A stretch of DNA of 64,000 bases, taken from the NCBI RefSeq assembly GCF_018614915.1, contig NZ_JAGGNU010000039.1:1-64000 (forward strand), given 5' to 3'. The translations under genes were made by a program, and so were the position numbers. The notes below the pieces were generated by a model. That model was not told the DNA's origin, made no database searches, and saw nothing but the letters and a program-made list of their open reading frames with translations. Shown here one piece after another: positions 18,096 through 26,780 of this stretch (within the stretch, counting starts at the first letter, position 1; the number at the start of each line of letters is the position of its first letter). Source of the DNA: Variovorax paradoxus. GTDB lineage: Bacteria > Pseudomonadota > Gammaproteobacteria > Burkholderiales > Burkholderiaceae_C.

Positions 18096-19040
18096 ATGGC
18101 CAGTACTGGATTGTTCGAGATTTCGGAATGTGTCCTCGTCGACGCCTGCATCACCGCGCCGTCGCACTATGTGTTCTTGGCACACAGTGAAGCGTCGTTG
18201 CGGAATGAACAGCCTGTTTGCGAGCTCATCGAGTACCGCGACGGGCGATGGGTTCCCTTGGCCGCGTGGTCATGGGAGGCTGTGGCCTTGGCCAACCAGG
18301 GGACATACTGGGTTGTGCTGGGAAGAGATGGCCAGGTCGGGGAAACCGCGCACGGTGCTTCGTCGGAATGGCAGATAGATCCCGACAGTGCGTTGGGACC
18401 GTTCCGGGGCATGCGCAGCCTGGCCGACAACGTGTATGCATACGGTATGAAACGCGAAGTGTTCCAGCGTCGCGAGCGCGGTCACTGGGTCCGGCTGATG
18501 GATGGATTTGAACCGCCTTCGGACGGACGCGAGCTGACGCTCGCCGAGGAAATGAAGGTGCGCCGGAAGAATCTCGGCGGCATCAACGCCATAGCCTTGG
18601 GGCCTGCCGGCGAACTAACGGCCGTGGGTATGAAAGGGGAGATCTGGACACACGACGGCCGACTTTGGTCAAAGATGGACAGCCCCACTAACCTCATGCT
18701 GAAGGATTTGACCCTCGGAGGTGATGGGCAGCTTCACGCTTGCGGACTTTCCGGCACGTTGCTGGCTGGCAGCGCCGGGCAATGGGCTGCCATTAGCTAC
18801 GAAGGGACGCAGGAACTCGATTTCTGCTCTATCGCCTGGTTCGAAGGGATGCTCTATGTCGCCGACGGCCATTCGCTGCGCAGGTTGGTGGGCAACTTGC
18901 TTGAACTTGTCGATCACGCGGCAGAGAACATCGTGCCTTGCGTGCGGGTTGTCGCCAGTGAGCAGCGACTGCTGTCGATCGCTGGTCAGGAAGTCTGGGA
19001 AACGAGCGACGGCAAGTTCTGGAAGTGCCTGCTCGGCTAG
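18096..19040 (+). CDS. Beta-propeller-like protein, probable immunity protein to the upstream nuclease
   Basis: A 314-residue protein without signal peptide or membrane segments. It shows repeated strand-rich units with Trp/Gly ends (YWVVLGRDGQVGE, VYAYGMKREVFQRRERGHWVRL, AVGMKGEIWTHDGRLWSKM, ACGLSGTLLAGSAGQWAAI), a pattern of a WD/Kelch-like propeller. CGGGAG at 18085-18090 supports the ATG at 18096. It follows the PAAR-nuclease toxin by 37 bases, the usual place for a cognate immunity gene, and shares its lower GC. Immunity is inferred from position only. Confidence 0.6.
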   Translation: MASTGLFEISECVLVDACITAPSHYVFLAHSEASLRNEQPVCELIEYRDGRWVPLAAWSWEAVALANQGTYWVVLGRDGQVGETAHGASSEWQIDPDSALGPFRGMRSLADNVYAYGMKREVFQRRERGHWVRLMDGFEPPSDGRELTLAEEMKVRRKNLGGINAIALGPAGELTAVGMKGEIWTHDGRLWSKMDSPTNLMLKDLTLGGDGQLHACGLSGTLLAGSAGQWAAISYEGTQELDFCSIAWFEGMLYVADGHSLRRLVGNLLELVDHAAENIVPCVRVVASEQRLLSIAGQEVWETSDGKFWKCLLG

Positions 19041-19193
19041 ACCGGCATGGTCCGCCAGATGCGCAAGGAAGGAACGCAGTCTTGTCCCCCACCCACCTCG
19101 CCAATTGCGACATCCGCAGCGAAATCGGCAAAGGCTTGATGAGGGTGGCCTATGAGGCCCTAGAGTGCGCTCGACCCGGTGCCTTGCTTTGAG

Positions 19194-20456
19194 ATGCCCA
19201 TGATTCGCGCGCCCATCCCGGTTGTCGTGCGACAGCACGTTGAAGAGGCGGCCGCGCTTCGGAACACACGATCTTTCCTCGTGTCGGCGCCGCACGTCAA
19301 GCTGCACCAACTGCGCCGTCTGGACGACCGATTGGCGGCACACCTTGATGGTCTGGCTGTTGCAGGCGAATACGGCTCGAAGTTGACAGCGGCTGCGCTT
19401 GCAAGCCCGGGTCCAGGGGAAACATTCACCGCGGCAGTCCGAGCGATCGAAGATCACGATGCAGTCGGCCTTGAAAGGCTGCTCGCGCTCGTGGAGGCCC
19501 TGCCGGATGGCCAGGCGGGTTTGATCTCGGCCTTCGGGTGGGTCTCTGCCTCCAGCCTGCGCGGCATCACCAAGGCGTTGCTCGCATCGCCAAATGCGTT
19601 TCGGCGGCAGGTCGGGCTCGCAGCCTGTGGGATGCACCAGGTCGATCCTGGCGCTTTGGCGGCCACCGCGTTGAATGACGCCGATGCTGCGCTTCGCGTC
19701 CGTGCCGTGCACGTGATTGCCGACCGAGGTCGGGTCGACCTTCTGCCCTGCATGAATGCAATGGTCGATGAGGACACTGATTGCGCCTACGAAGCAGCGC
19801 GCGCCGCTGTCTTGCTAGGCGATCGTCGGGCAGCTATCGCCGCGCTTCACAACATCGCATCGGCACCCGGGCCCTGGCGCTCGGGTGCCCTTGGCTTGAC
19901 GCTCAAGCTCCTTGCGTCAACTGAGGCCTATGCTGTTCTCAAGGCGCTGTCGCAGGACCCGGTCGACGTGCGTTTGCTGATCCACGGGGTTGGCGTTGCC
20001 GGCGACCCGCACTACGTGCCATGGCTCATCCAGCAAATGCACAACATCAAACTCACGCGCGTTGCTGGCGAGTCGTTCAGCTTCATCACAGGCCTCGACC
20101 TGGCGTACCTGAATCTCGATCGCAAGCCGCCCGAGAACGTCGAACTTGGACCCAACGAGGATCCGAACGACGACAGCGTTGCCATGGACGAAGACGACAG
20201 CCTCCCCTGGCCCGACCCAGAGAAGATCGGCGCCTGGTGGCAATCGAACGGCCATCGTTTCGCGCCCGGCACTCGCTACTTCATGGGCGAACCGCCATCC
20301 CCGCCGCTTTGCCTGTCCGTCCTGAAATCCGGCTTTCAGCGCCAGCGCAAGGCCGCAGCTGTCTACCTGTGCCTGATGAACCCCGGCACGCCGCTGTTCA
20401 ACTGCGCCGCCCCCGCGTGGCGCCAGCAACGCTGGCTCGACGCCATGGGCGCCTGA
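19194..20456 (+). CDS. TIGR02270 family T6SS-associated protein
   Basis: A 420-residue helical-repeat protein of the family I know as TIGR02270, often encoded in T6SS clusters. The N-terminus has the typical VVVRQHVEEAAALRNTRSF and LDDRLAAHLDGLAVAG; the centre consists of HEAT-like helices (ALRVRAVHVIADRGRVDLL, AALHNIASAPGPW); the C-terminus has FITGLDLAYLNLD and PGTRYFMGEPPS. Starts at GTG 19179, ATG 19194 or ATG 19200 are possible with no strong ribosome site. Its function is unknown; a scaffold or effector-linked role is plausible. A 154-base gap upstream holds no gene. Confidence 0.78.
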   Translation: MPMIRAPIPVVVRQHVEEAAALRNTRSFLVSAPHVKLHQLRRLDDRLAAHLDGLAVAGEYGSKLTAAALASPGPGETFTAAVRAIEDHDAVGLERLLALVEALPDGQAGLISAFGWVSASSLRGITKALLASPNAFRRQVGLAACGMHQVDPGALAATALNDADAALRVRAVHVIADRGRVDLLPCMNAMVDEDTDCAYEAARAAVLLGDRRAAIAALHNIASAPGPWRSGALGLTLKLLASTEAYAVLKALSQDPVDVRLLIHGVGVAGDPHYVPWLIQQMHNIKLTRVAGESFSFITGLDLAYLNLDRKPPENVELGPNEDPNDDSVAMDEDDSLPWPDPEKIGAWWQSNGHRFAPGTRYFMGEPPSPPLCLSVLKSGFQRQRKAAAVYLCLMNPGTPLFNCAAPAWRQQRWLDAMGA

Positions 20457-20461
20457 GACCC

Positions 20462-20635
20462 ATGGCCGCCAAGTACATCCTCCCCCTGCTCGCCGCCGCA
20501 TTCCTGCTGGCAGCCCTCTGGCGCCTGTCCCGCGAGGGCTTCAAACTCGGCCCTGCCAGTCGCACTTGGCTGACGATCGCGGTACTGTTCGGTCTGGTTT
20601 CCGGTTGGCTCTTTTTCTTTCAGACGCGTTCATGA
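20462..20635 (+). CDS. Small two-helix membrane protein
   Basis: A 57-residue protein starting 5 bases after the TIGR02270 stop. It consists of two hydrophobic helices (ILPLLAAAFLLAALW and WLTIAVLFGLVSGWLFFF) with a charged turn between them (RLSREGFKLGP) and ends FQTRS. Its tight spacing argues for co-translation. It has no enzymatic motif; likely an inner-membrane accessory of the locus. Confidence 0.65.
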   Translation: MAAKYILPLLAAAFLLAALWRLSREGFKLGPASRTWLTIAVLFGLVSGWLFFFQTRS

Positions 20636-20651
20636 CCTGGGAGCACGAATC

Positions 20652-22181
20652 GTGATCAATCTGGTCGTTGTCAAACTCCGCGGGGCACCGGTCGGGAGGG
20701 CGGTCTCGGCACAGTTCGGCCCCGCCGGCGGCACCATCGGCCGCGCCGATACCAACACGCTCGTTCTCGACGATCCCGATCGCACGGTGTCGCGGGTCCA
20801 TGCGCAGGTGCTGTGTCGCGGCGAGCAGTTCTTCGTGGTCGATCGGGGCAGCAACCCGATGGTGCACAACGGCGCAGCGCTCGGGTCGGGCAAGGAGGCG
20901 CCCTTGGCCGACGGCGACCGGCTCACGATCGGTGGTTTCGAGCTTTCGGTGCAGCAGGTGGCTGCCGCAGCCGATCCGCTGGGTGCCTTTGCGTCTTCAC
21001 CGGGCGGACCGGTTGCGACCGACGACGATCCGTTCGCCGATCTGCTCGCAGGGCTTGGCCCTGCGACGCCGCCTGCGCCGGCGCACCGCGCGGCGCCGGA
21101 AGACGCTTCGCCGCTCCCCGACCCGTTCGCCGGCGGCGCCGGCAGCGGCAGGCCCACGGATATCGATCCCTTTGCCGACCTGCTTGCGCCGGCGCCTTCC
21201 GGTGCGGCGAAATCGTCGGGGGGCGCGGGCGCGCTCGATGATTTCTCCGACATGGCCGCGCCGCCGGCGGGCAAGGCTGCGGGCATCGACGCGCTGTTCG
21301 GCGGCACCCGTGGCAACGGCATGGGCGGCGATCCGCTGGCCCATTCGCCGTTGGCCGACCCGGTGATGCAACCGAACACGGCCGGCGCCGGCGATCCCTT
21401 CGCCGCACTGCAGGGCAACGCACAGGTGGCGCCGGCTGCGCGCAGCGACCACCTGCCGATCGGCCAGTACGGCTATGTGCCGCCCAAGGCAACCACGCCG
21501 CCGATCGCGGCGACCGCCCCTCCTGCTGCGCCGCTGCCCCGGGCTGCCCCAGTGGCCGCCGCCGCTCCGGCTTCGATCCCCGCGACCTCGCCCGACGCGC
21601 TGCTGGCCGCCTTCCTGCGCGGCCTCGGCAGCACGCACCAGATGCCCGAGATGCTCACGCCCGGCGTGATGGAGCGCATAGGCGTCGTGCTGCGCGCAGC
21701 GACCGAAGGCACGCTGCAACTGCTCCTCACGCGCCAGGAGTTCAAGCGCGAGCTGCGTGCCGAGGTCACGATGATTGCCGCCCAGGCCAACAACCCGCTC
21801 AAGTTCTCGCCCTCGGCCGAGGTCGCGCTCGCGCACCTGCTCGGCCCCGGCATGCGCGGCTTCATGCCGGCCGAGGCCGCGATGCGCGATGCCTTCGACG
21901 ATCTGCGCGCCCACCAGTTCGGTGTGATGGTCGGCATGCGCGCTGCGCTGGCCCACGTGATCGAGCGCTTCGCTCCGGACGAGCTCGAGAAAAAGATCGC
22001 GGCCAAGTCAGCGCTCGACAGCCTGTTCGCCGCCAACCGAAAAGCCAAGCTGTGGGACCAGTTCACCGCGCTCTATGGCGGCATCGCAAGCGAAGCGGAG
22101 GACGACTTCCACACCTTGTTCGGCAAGGCTTTCCTGCAAGCCTACGAAGAGCAGATGGCGCGTCTGAAGTCCGGCGGCTGA
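20652..22181 (+). CDS. tagH: FHA-domain T6SS regulator (TagH/Fha)
   Basis: A 509-residue protein with an N-terminal forkhead-associated domain (GTIGRADTNTLVLDDPDRTVSRVHAQV, with GR and SRVH contacts to phosphothreonine), a long Ala/Pro/Asp linker (residues 105-310, with repeats of the type DPFADLL), and a C-terminal TagH helical domain (EVALAHLLGPGMRGFMP, FDDLRAHQFGVMVGMRAAL). FHA proteins relay Thr phosphorylation to activate T6SS assembly. The start is GTG at 20652. The partner phosphatase follows at 22207; the kinase is not in the window. Confidence 0.88.
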   Translation: MINLVVVKLRGAPVGRAVSAQFGPAGGTIGRADTNTLVLDDPDRTVSRVHAQVLCRGEQFFVVDRGSNPMVHNGAALGSGKEAPLADGDRLTIGGFELSVQQVAAAADPLGAFASSPGGPVATDDDPFADLLAGLGPATPPAPAHRAAPEDASPLPDPFAGGAGSGRPTDIDPFADLLAPAPSGAAKSSGGAGALDDFSDMAAPPAGKAAGIDALFGGTRGNGMGGDPLAHSPLADPVMQPNTAGAGDPFAALQGNAQVAPAARSDHLPIGQYGYVPPKATTPPIAATAPPAAPLPRAAPVAAAAPASIPATSPDALLAAFLRGLGSTHQMPEMLTPGVMERIGVVLRAATEGTLQLLLTRQEFKRELRAEVTMIAAQANNPLKFSPSAEVALAHLLGPGMRGFMPAEAAMRDAFDDLRAHQFGVMVGMRAALAHVIERFAPDELEKKIAAKSALDSLFAANRKAKLWDQFTALYGGIASEAEDDFHTLFGKAFLQAYEEQMARLKSGG

Positions 22182-22206
22182 CGCAAGAAGAATAAAGGGA
22201 GGCCTG

Positions 22207-22983
22207 ATGGAAATCGAGATCGTCACCCTGTCGAAGCAGGGCGGCCGCAACTACAACGAGGACGTGTTCGGCCAGTGGAACGACGGGCGCTTCGTTGCCT
22301 GCCTGGTGGCCGACGGCGCGGGCGGCCACGGCGGCGGCGATGTGGCTGCGGCCACCGTGCGCAGCAGCGCGCTCGGCGGCTTTGCCGCGGCGCCCGGGCT
22401 CGACGGCGAGGGCCTGCGCCGCCTGCTCGAAGATGCCAATCGCGACGTGGTCGCGCGCCAGGCCGAGGGCGGCAAGTTGGCAGAGATGCGCTCCACCGTG
22501 GTGCTGGCCGCCATCGACCTGCATGACAACCAGGTCGTCTGGGCCCACAGCGGCGACAGCCGCGCCTACCTGTTTCGCGCCGGCGCGCTGGTGGCGCGCA
22601 CCACCGATCACAGCCTGGTCCAGCAGATGGTGGCCGGCGGGATGATCGACGAAGAGGGCGCGCGGCTGCATCCGAAGCGCAACTTGCTGTTGTCGGCCCT
22701 GGGCTCCGCAGACGAAGCGCCGGAGATCGCCGTCTCCGAACGCATGCCGCTGGCGGTGGGCGATGTGCTGCTGCTGTGCAGCGACGGCCTCTGGGAGCCG
22801 CTGGGCGACGAGTGCCTGCGCGAGACGCTGCGGGCCGCGCACAACCCCAGCCAGTGGGTGGAGCAACTCGACGCCGAGGTCAAGGCGCGTGCCAAGCCCG
22901 GTCACGACAACTACACGGCGGTCGCGCTGTGGCTGCATGCGGATGACGACGTGACGCAGCGGATGCCGGTGAGTCTTCCGTAG
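22207..22983 (+). CDS. pppA: PP2C-family Ser/Thr phosphatase of the T6SS (PppA-like)
   Basis: A 258-residue PP2C phosphatase, expected to remove phosphate from the FHA protein and so switch T6SS firing off. Motifs and metal ligands are complete: QGGRNYNEDVFG, VADGAGGHGGGD, HSGDSRAYLF, LCSDGLWEPLGD and GHDNYTAVAL. The ATG at 22207 follows AAAGGGAGGCC, a strong ribosome site. It is the last plus-strand gene of the block and meets hcp tail to tail with a gap of 27 bases. Confidence 0.9.
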   Translation: MEIEIVTLSKQGGRNYNEDVFGQWNDGRFVACLVADGAGGHGGGDVAAATVRSSALGGFAAAPGLDGEGLRRLLEDANRDVVARQAEGGKLAEMRSTVVLAAIDLHDNQVVWAHSGDSRAYLFRAGALVARTTDHSLVQQMVAGGMIDEEGARLHPKRNLLLSALGSADEAPEIAVSERMPLAVGDVLLLCSDGLWEPLGDECLRETLRAAHNPSQWVEQLDAEVKARAKPGHDNYTAVALWLHADDDVTQRMPVSLP

Positions 22984-23010
22984 CGCCACGGCTTGCGTCA
23001 GCCGCCTTGT

Positions 23011-23496
23011 TCAACCGAAGGGAGCGTTCTCGGCGATGTTCCAGGCGGCCGTCTTCACGCCTTCGCCGGCGCCCTTCTTGCTCTGCGGGTCGTACTCGAA
23101 CTTCACCTTGGCGAAGTTGAGCGTGACGTTCTCGGTGAGCCGGTCTTCGCCGCCGCTGCCGCCGGTGCTGACGCTGGTCACGATCAGGTCTTCCATGGTG
23201 ACCTTGATGTACTCCAGCGGGTTGTCGCCCGCCTTGCGCACCACCAGCACGGCCGAGTCGTAGTGCGTCCCCTTGCAGCAGGCCAGCAGCAACGCGTGGG
23301 ATGACGCATCGACGTACTTCGTGAAGGACAGGTCCTGGACATTCACCTTGCCTGCGCCGCCGCCCGTGCCGACATGGGTGGTGCCGCTCTGCGACGCGCC
23401 CCAGCTCCACGCCAGGACATCGATGTCCTTCTTGTGCTTGGCATCGGCCGACTCGCCGTCGATCGTGCTGATCTTCATGAACATGTCTACAGCCAT
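23011..23496 (-). CDS. hcp: Hcp/TssD T6SS tube protein
   Basis: The classical 161-residue Hcp: MAVDMFMKISTIDGESADAKH, then VLAWSWGASQSG, DLSFTKYVDASSHALLLACC and a C-terminal FAKVKFEYDPQSKKG. Hexameric rings stack into the inner tube expelled from the cell. The start at 23496 was preferred over 23505 because GAAAGG lies 8 bases upstream of the former and the N-terminus then matches the family. It is the last gene of tssA-tssB-tssC-hcp, separated from tssC by about 98 bases without a gene that may hold a separate promoter for this abundant protein. Confidence 0.96.
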   Translation of the reverse strand: MAVDMFMKISTIDGESADAKHKKDIDVLAWSWGASQSGTTHVGTGGGAGKVNVQDLSFTKYVDASSHALLLACCKGTHYDSAVLVVRKAGDNPLEYIKVTMEDLIVTSVSTGGSGGEDRLTENVTLNFAKVKFEYDPQSKKGAGEGVKTAAWNIAENAPFG

Positions 23497-23594
23497 GATG
23501 TACACCTTTCAGTTGAGGAGTAGGAAACGAGGCTTCCTTGCAGTTGTGGCCATCCGCGAACTGCCGGGAGCGATGGGGATAATGAGTTCGGCCC

Positions 23595-25091
23595 TTATTT
23601 GCCGCCCTTGGCGGATGGCAGCCTCGACACCAGCCGCAGGGAAACGGTGAGTCCCTCCAACTGGTAGTGAGGGCGCAGGAAGAACTTCGAGCTGTAGTAG
23701 CCGGGATTGCCTTCCACTTCTTCGACCACCACCTCGGCTGCCGCCAGCGGCTTGCGGGCCTTGGTTTCCTCCGACGAGGTCGAGGGGTCGCCATCGACGT
23801 AGTTGGTGATCCACTTGTTGAGCCACCGTTCCATGTCGGCGCGCTCCTTGAAGCTGCCGACCTTGTCGCGCACGATGCACTTCAGGTAGTGCGCGAAGCG
23901 GTTGCAGGCAAAGAGGTAGGGCAGGCGCGCCGCCAGGTTGGCGTTGGCGGTGGCGTCCGGGTCGTCGTACTCGGCCGGCTTGTGCAGCGACTGGGCGCCG
24001 ATGAAGGCCGCGAAATCGGAGTTCTTGCGGTGGATCAGCGACAGCAGGCCGGCCTTCGACAGCTCGGCCTCGCGCCGGTCGCTGATGGCGATCTCGGTCG
24101 GGCACTTCTGGTCGACGCCGCCGTCGTCGCTGGGGAAGGTATGCAGCGGCAGGTTCTCGACCGCGCCGCCGGACTCGATGCCGCGGATGCGCGAGCCCCA
24201 GCCGTAGATCTTGTACGAGCGGTTGATGTTGGTGGCCATGGCATAGGCCGCGTTGGCCCAGCTGTACTTGCTGTGGTCAACGCCGGACACGTCCTCCTCG
24301 AAGTCGAATTCCTCGATCGGATTGGTCTTGGCGCCGTAGGGTGTGCGCGCCAGGAAGCGCGGCATGCACAGGCCGATGTACTTGGCGTCGTCGGACTCGC
24401 GCAGGCTGCGCCAGCCGGCGTACTCGGGCGTGGAGAAGATCTTGGTCAGGTCGCGCGGGTTGGCGAGCTCCTGCCACGACTCCATCTGCATCAGGTTGGA
24501 GCTGGCGCCGGTGATGAAGGGCGCGTGGGCCGAGGCCGCGATCTTGGCCATCTCGCCCAGCAGCTCCACGTCGGGCGGGCTCTGGTCGAAGTGGTAGTCG
24601 CCCACGATCGCGCCGAAGGGCTCGCCGCCGAACTGGCCGTACTCCTGCTCGTAGATCTTCTTGAACATCGGGCTCTGGTCCCAGGCCGCGCCCTTGAACT
24701 TCTTGAGGTTCTTGTGCAGATCCTTCTTGGAGATGTCCATGACGCGAATCTTCAGGTTCTCGTCGGACTCGGTGTTGTTCACCATGTAGTGCAGGCCGCG
24801 CCAGGCGCTCTCGAGCTTCTGGAAGTCCTCGTTGTGGAGGATCTTGTTGACCTGCTCGGTGAGCTTGGCGTCGATCGCGGCGATCATGGCCTGGATCGAC
24901 TTGGTCACGTCCTTGCCGATGACCTGCGTGTTGGCCAGCGCCTGCTGCGCCAGCGTGAGCACGGCGGCTTCGACGGCGCTCTTGGCTTCGTCGCTGCGGG
25001 GCTTGAACTCTTTTTGCAGGAGCGACGAAAAGTCGCTTCCCTCGTAGGCAACGTCTTTCAGTGCGCTCTGCTGCTCGACTGCTTCGGCCAT
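23595..25091 (-). CDS. tssC: TssC (VipB) T6SS sheath large subunit
   Basis: TssC pairs with TssB to form the contractile sheath. The 498-residue length is standard. Landmarks include ESAWRGLHYMVNNTESDENLKIRVM, PFGAIVGDYHFDQSPPDVELL, RFLARTPYGAKTNPIEEFDFEE, WANAAYAMATNINRSY and the C-terminal YLKCIVRDKVGSFKERADMERWL followed by SSKFFLRPHYQLEGLTVSLRLVS. It starts 34 bases after tssB. Confidence 0.97.
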   Translation of the reverse strand: MAEAVEQQSALKDVAYEGSDFSSLLQKEFKPRSDEAKSAVEAAVLTLAQQALANTQVIGKDVTKSIQAMIAAIDAKLTEQVNKILHNEDFQKLESAWRGLHYMVNNTESDENLKIRVMDISKKDLHKNLKKFKGAAWDQSPMFKKIYEQEYGQFGGEPFGAIVGDYHFDQSPPDVELLGEMAKIAASAHAPFITGASSNLMQMESWQELANPRDLTKIFSTPEYAGWRSLRESDDAKYIGLCMPRFLARTPYGAKTNPIEEFDFEEDVSGVDHSKYSWANAAYAMATNINRSYKIYGWGSRIRGIESGGAVENLPLHTFPSDDGGVDQKCPTEIAISDRREAELSKAGLLSLIHRKNSDFAAFIGAQSLHKPAEYDDPDATANANLAARLPYLFACNRFAHYLKCIVRDKVGSFKERADMERWLNKWITNYVDGDPSTSSEETKARKPLAAAEVVVEEVEGNPGYYSSKFFLRPHYQLEGLTVSLRLVSRLPSAKGGK

Positions 25092-25125
25092 GGTGCGTTC
25101 TCCTCGTGTTCAGAAAATGGGGGCC

Positions 25126-25635
25126 TCAGGCGGCCGCGCCGCCTTCGGGCTTCTTGCTGGCGGCCAGCGTCTTCAGGAGTTCGGGGTTTTCCAGCACCTT
25201 CGCCAGCAGGTCTTCGGCGCCGCCCTTGCCGTCCATGTAGGTCACCAGGTTCGACAGCTGGGTGCGCGCTTCGAGCAGCTTGTTGAGGGCGTCGACCTTC
25301 TTGGCCACTGCGGCGGGCGAGAAGTCGTCCATGTTCTCGAAGGTGATGTCGACCTTGAGATCGCCTTCGCCGGTGAGCGTGTTCGGCACCGCGAAGGCCG
25401 CGCGCGGCTTCATGGCCTTCATGCGCGTGTCGAAGTTGTCGGTGTCGAACTCGAGGAACTTGCGGTCGCCGACCGGCGCCATCGGATCGGCCGGGTTGCC
25501 CGACAGGTCGGCCAGCACACCCATGACGAAGGGCAGCTGGACCTTTTTCTCCGCGCCGTAGAGCTCCACGTCGTACTCGATCTGGACCCGTGGCGCCCGA
25601 TTGCGAGCGATGAATTTCTGACTGCTCTTGGCCAT
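25126..25635 (-). CDS. tssB: TssB (VipA) T6SS sheath small subunit
   Basis: A 169-residue TssB with N-terminal SSQKFIARNRAPRVQIEYDVE, the conserved LPFVMGVLADLSG, FLEFDTDNFDTRMKAMKPR and VDITFENMDDFSPAAVAKKV. It heterodimerises with TssC; the ClpV-binding helix lies in TssC in most systems, and TagJ contacts the TssB N-terminus in TagJ-bearing systems like this one. Starts 36 bases after tssA. Confidence 0.97.
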   Translation of the reverse strand: MAKSSQKFIARNRAPRVQIEYDVELYGAEKKVQLPFVMGVLADLSGNPADPMAPVGDRKFLEFDTDNFDTRMKAMKPRAAFAVPNTLTGEGDLKVDITFENMDDFSPAAVAKKVDALNKLLEARTQLSNLVTYMDGKGGAEDLLAKVLENPELLKTLAASKKPEGGAAA

Positions 25636-25671
25636 GAGATGCTCCTTGCGGGTTGCATGTTGCGAAGGGAC

Positions 25672-26709
25672 CTACTCGACCGACTGCTTGCCGGTCACGG
25701 TTTCGATGGTGTCCAGCGCGTTCGGCGCCAGGTCGGCCATGATTTCGAGGAAGCTCACGCCGATCAGCTTCTTGGCGCGCGCGATCAGCAGGGGCGCGGG
25801 GTTGCCCGGCTCGGTCTGCTCCAGGTAGCGGATCACGCGGTCCAGCGCCTGGAGCGCGTCCTGCCGGGACTGGATCTCGCCGCGCGATGCGGCGCGCGCG
25901 CCGGAAGCGCCAGCGCCTGCAGCGTCCGCGCCTTCAGCCGCTTCAGCTTCCGCATCGGCCTGCGCTGCGCTGCCGGCGACCGTGGCGCAGGCCTTGCTGA
26001 GCACGTTGCCGATCGCGCGCAGCGGCGCGAGATCGATCAGGTCCGTGCGGCCGGTGCGCTCGACGATCAGCGTCTGCAGCTGCCCGACGAGCGCCGGCAC
26101 CTGCATCAGCATCTGCAGCAGCTCGGGCGATTCGCCGTGGATGGCCTCGAGCGCGCCCTGGATCTGCGCGGCGGAGTAGCCGGGCTCTGCGCCGGCTGCC
26201 GCCAGTGCGTTGTGCGCGATCGCGATGTCGCGCACGCGGATCGGGCCAATGCCGCGCGCGGTGCCGATGCTCGCCTCGTACAGGTCGCGCAGCACCATGC
26301 CTTCGTCGGTCAGCGGCGCCAGCGCGTTGAGGCGCATCGTCGGGTCGTTGTCGTCGTCGGCATCCAGCTTTGGATGTATGCCTTCCCAGTGCCGGTCGAG
26401 CAGGCCGGTCAGCAGACGCAGGCCGTGGACGAAGCCGGTCATGCCCTGCACCCGCGTGCTGGCGCGCAGCAGCAGCACGGCCGGGCGGACGTCCTTGCTT
26501 CGCGCCAGCAGGGCGCGCGCCTGTTCCGCGACGACGCGCCATTCCGGCTCGACTGCAGGGATCACCGTGTCGCCGAACTGCTGCTCGGGCTTGCCCTCCG
26601 CGGCCGTGGCCAATGCGGTGAACGCCGGGTCGTACTCGAGGTCGTCACCGCATGGCGAGGCTTCGCTGACGGGCGCCTGCAGGGTGTCGACGAGTTCGAG
26701 TGTCAGCAT
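25672..26709 (-). CDS. tssA: TssA T6SS cap/priming protein (ImpA N-domain)
   Basis: TssA primes and caps tube-sheath growth. The 345-residue protein begins with the ImpA-N domain (PVSEASPCGDDLEYDPAF), includes DWxxVxxxA-like EWRVVAEQARALLARSKDVRPAVLLLRA and GLLDRHWEGIHPKLDADDDNDP, then a linker rich in Ala/Glu and a C-terminal domain with RQDALQALDRVIRYLEQTEPGNPAPLLIARA. First gene of the minus-strand sheath operon, with a plausible promoter at 26734-26762. Confidence 0.95.
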   Translation of the reverse strand: MLTLELVDTLQAPVSEASPCGDDLEYDPAFTALATAAEGKPEQQFGDTVIPAVEPEWRVVAEQARALLARSKDVRPAVLLLRASTRVQGMTGFVHGLRLLTGLLDRHWEGIHPKLDADDDNDPTMRLNALAPLTDEGMVLRDLYEASIGTARGIGPIRVRDIAIAHNALAAAGAEPGYSAAQIQGALEAIHGESPELLQMLMQVPALVGQLQTLIVERTGRTDLIDLAPLRAIGNVLSKACATVAGSAAQADAEAEAAEGADAAGAGASGARAASRGEIQSRQDALQALDRVIRYLEQTEPGNPAPLLIARAKKLIGVSFLEIMADLAPNALDTIETVTGKQSVE

Positions 26710-26733
26710 GTTGCCTGTTCAATATCACTAGGG

Positions 26734-26762
26734 ATAATCAAAGATGCCCACCGACCGGTCAA
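26734..26762 (-). promoter_or_regulatory. Candidate sigma-70 promoter for tssABC-hcp
   Basis: On the minus strand, TTGACC (26762 to 26757) and GATTAT (26739 to 26734) are separated by exactly 17 bases. Matches to consensus are 5/6 and 4/6. It lies about 25 bases from the tssA start in the 71-base gap shared with divergent tssJ. Confidence 0.45.
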
Positions 26763-26780
26763 TGCAACGAAGGAAATAGC

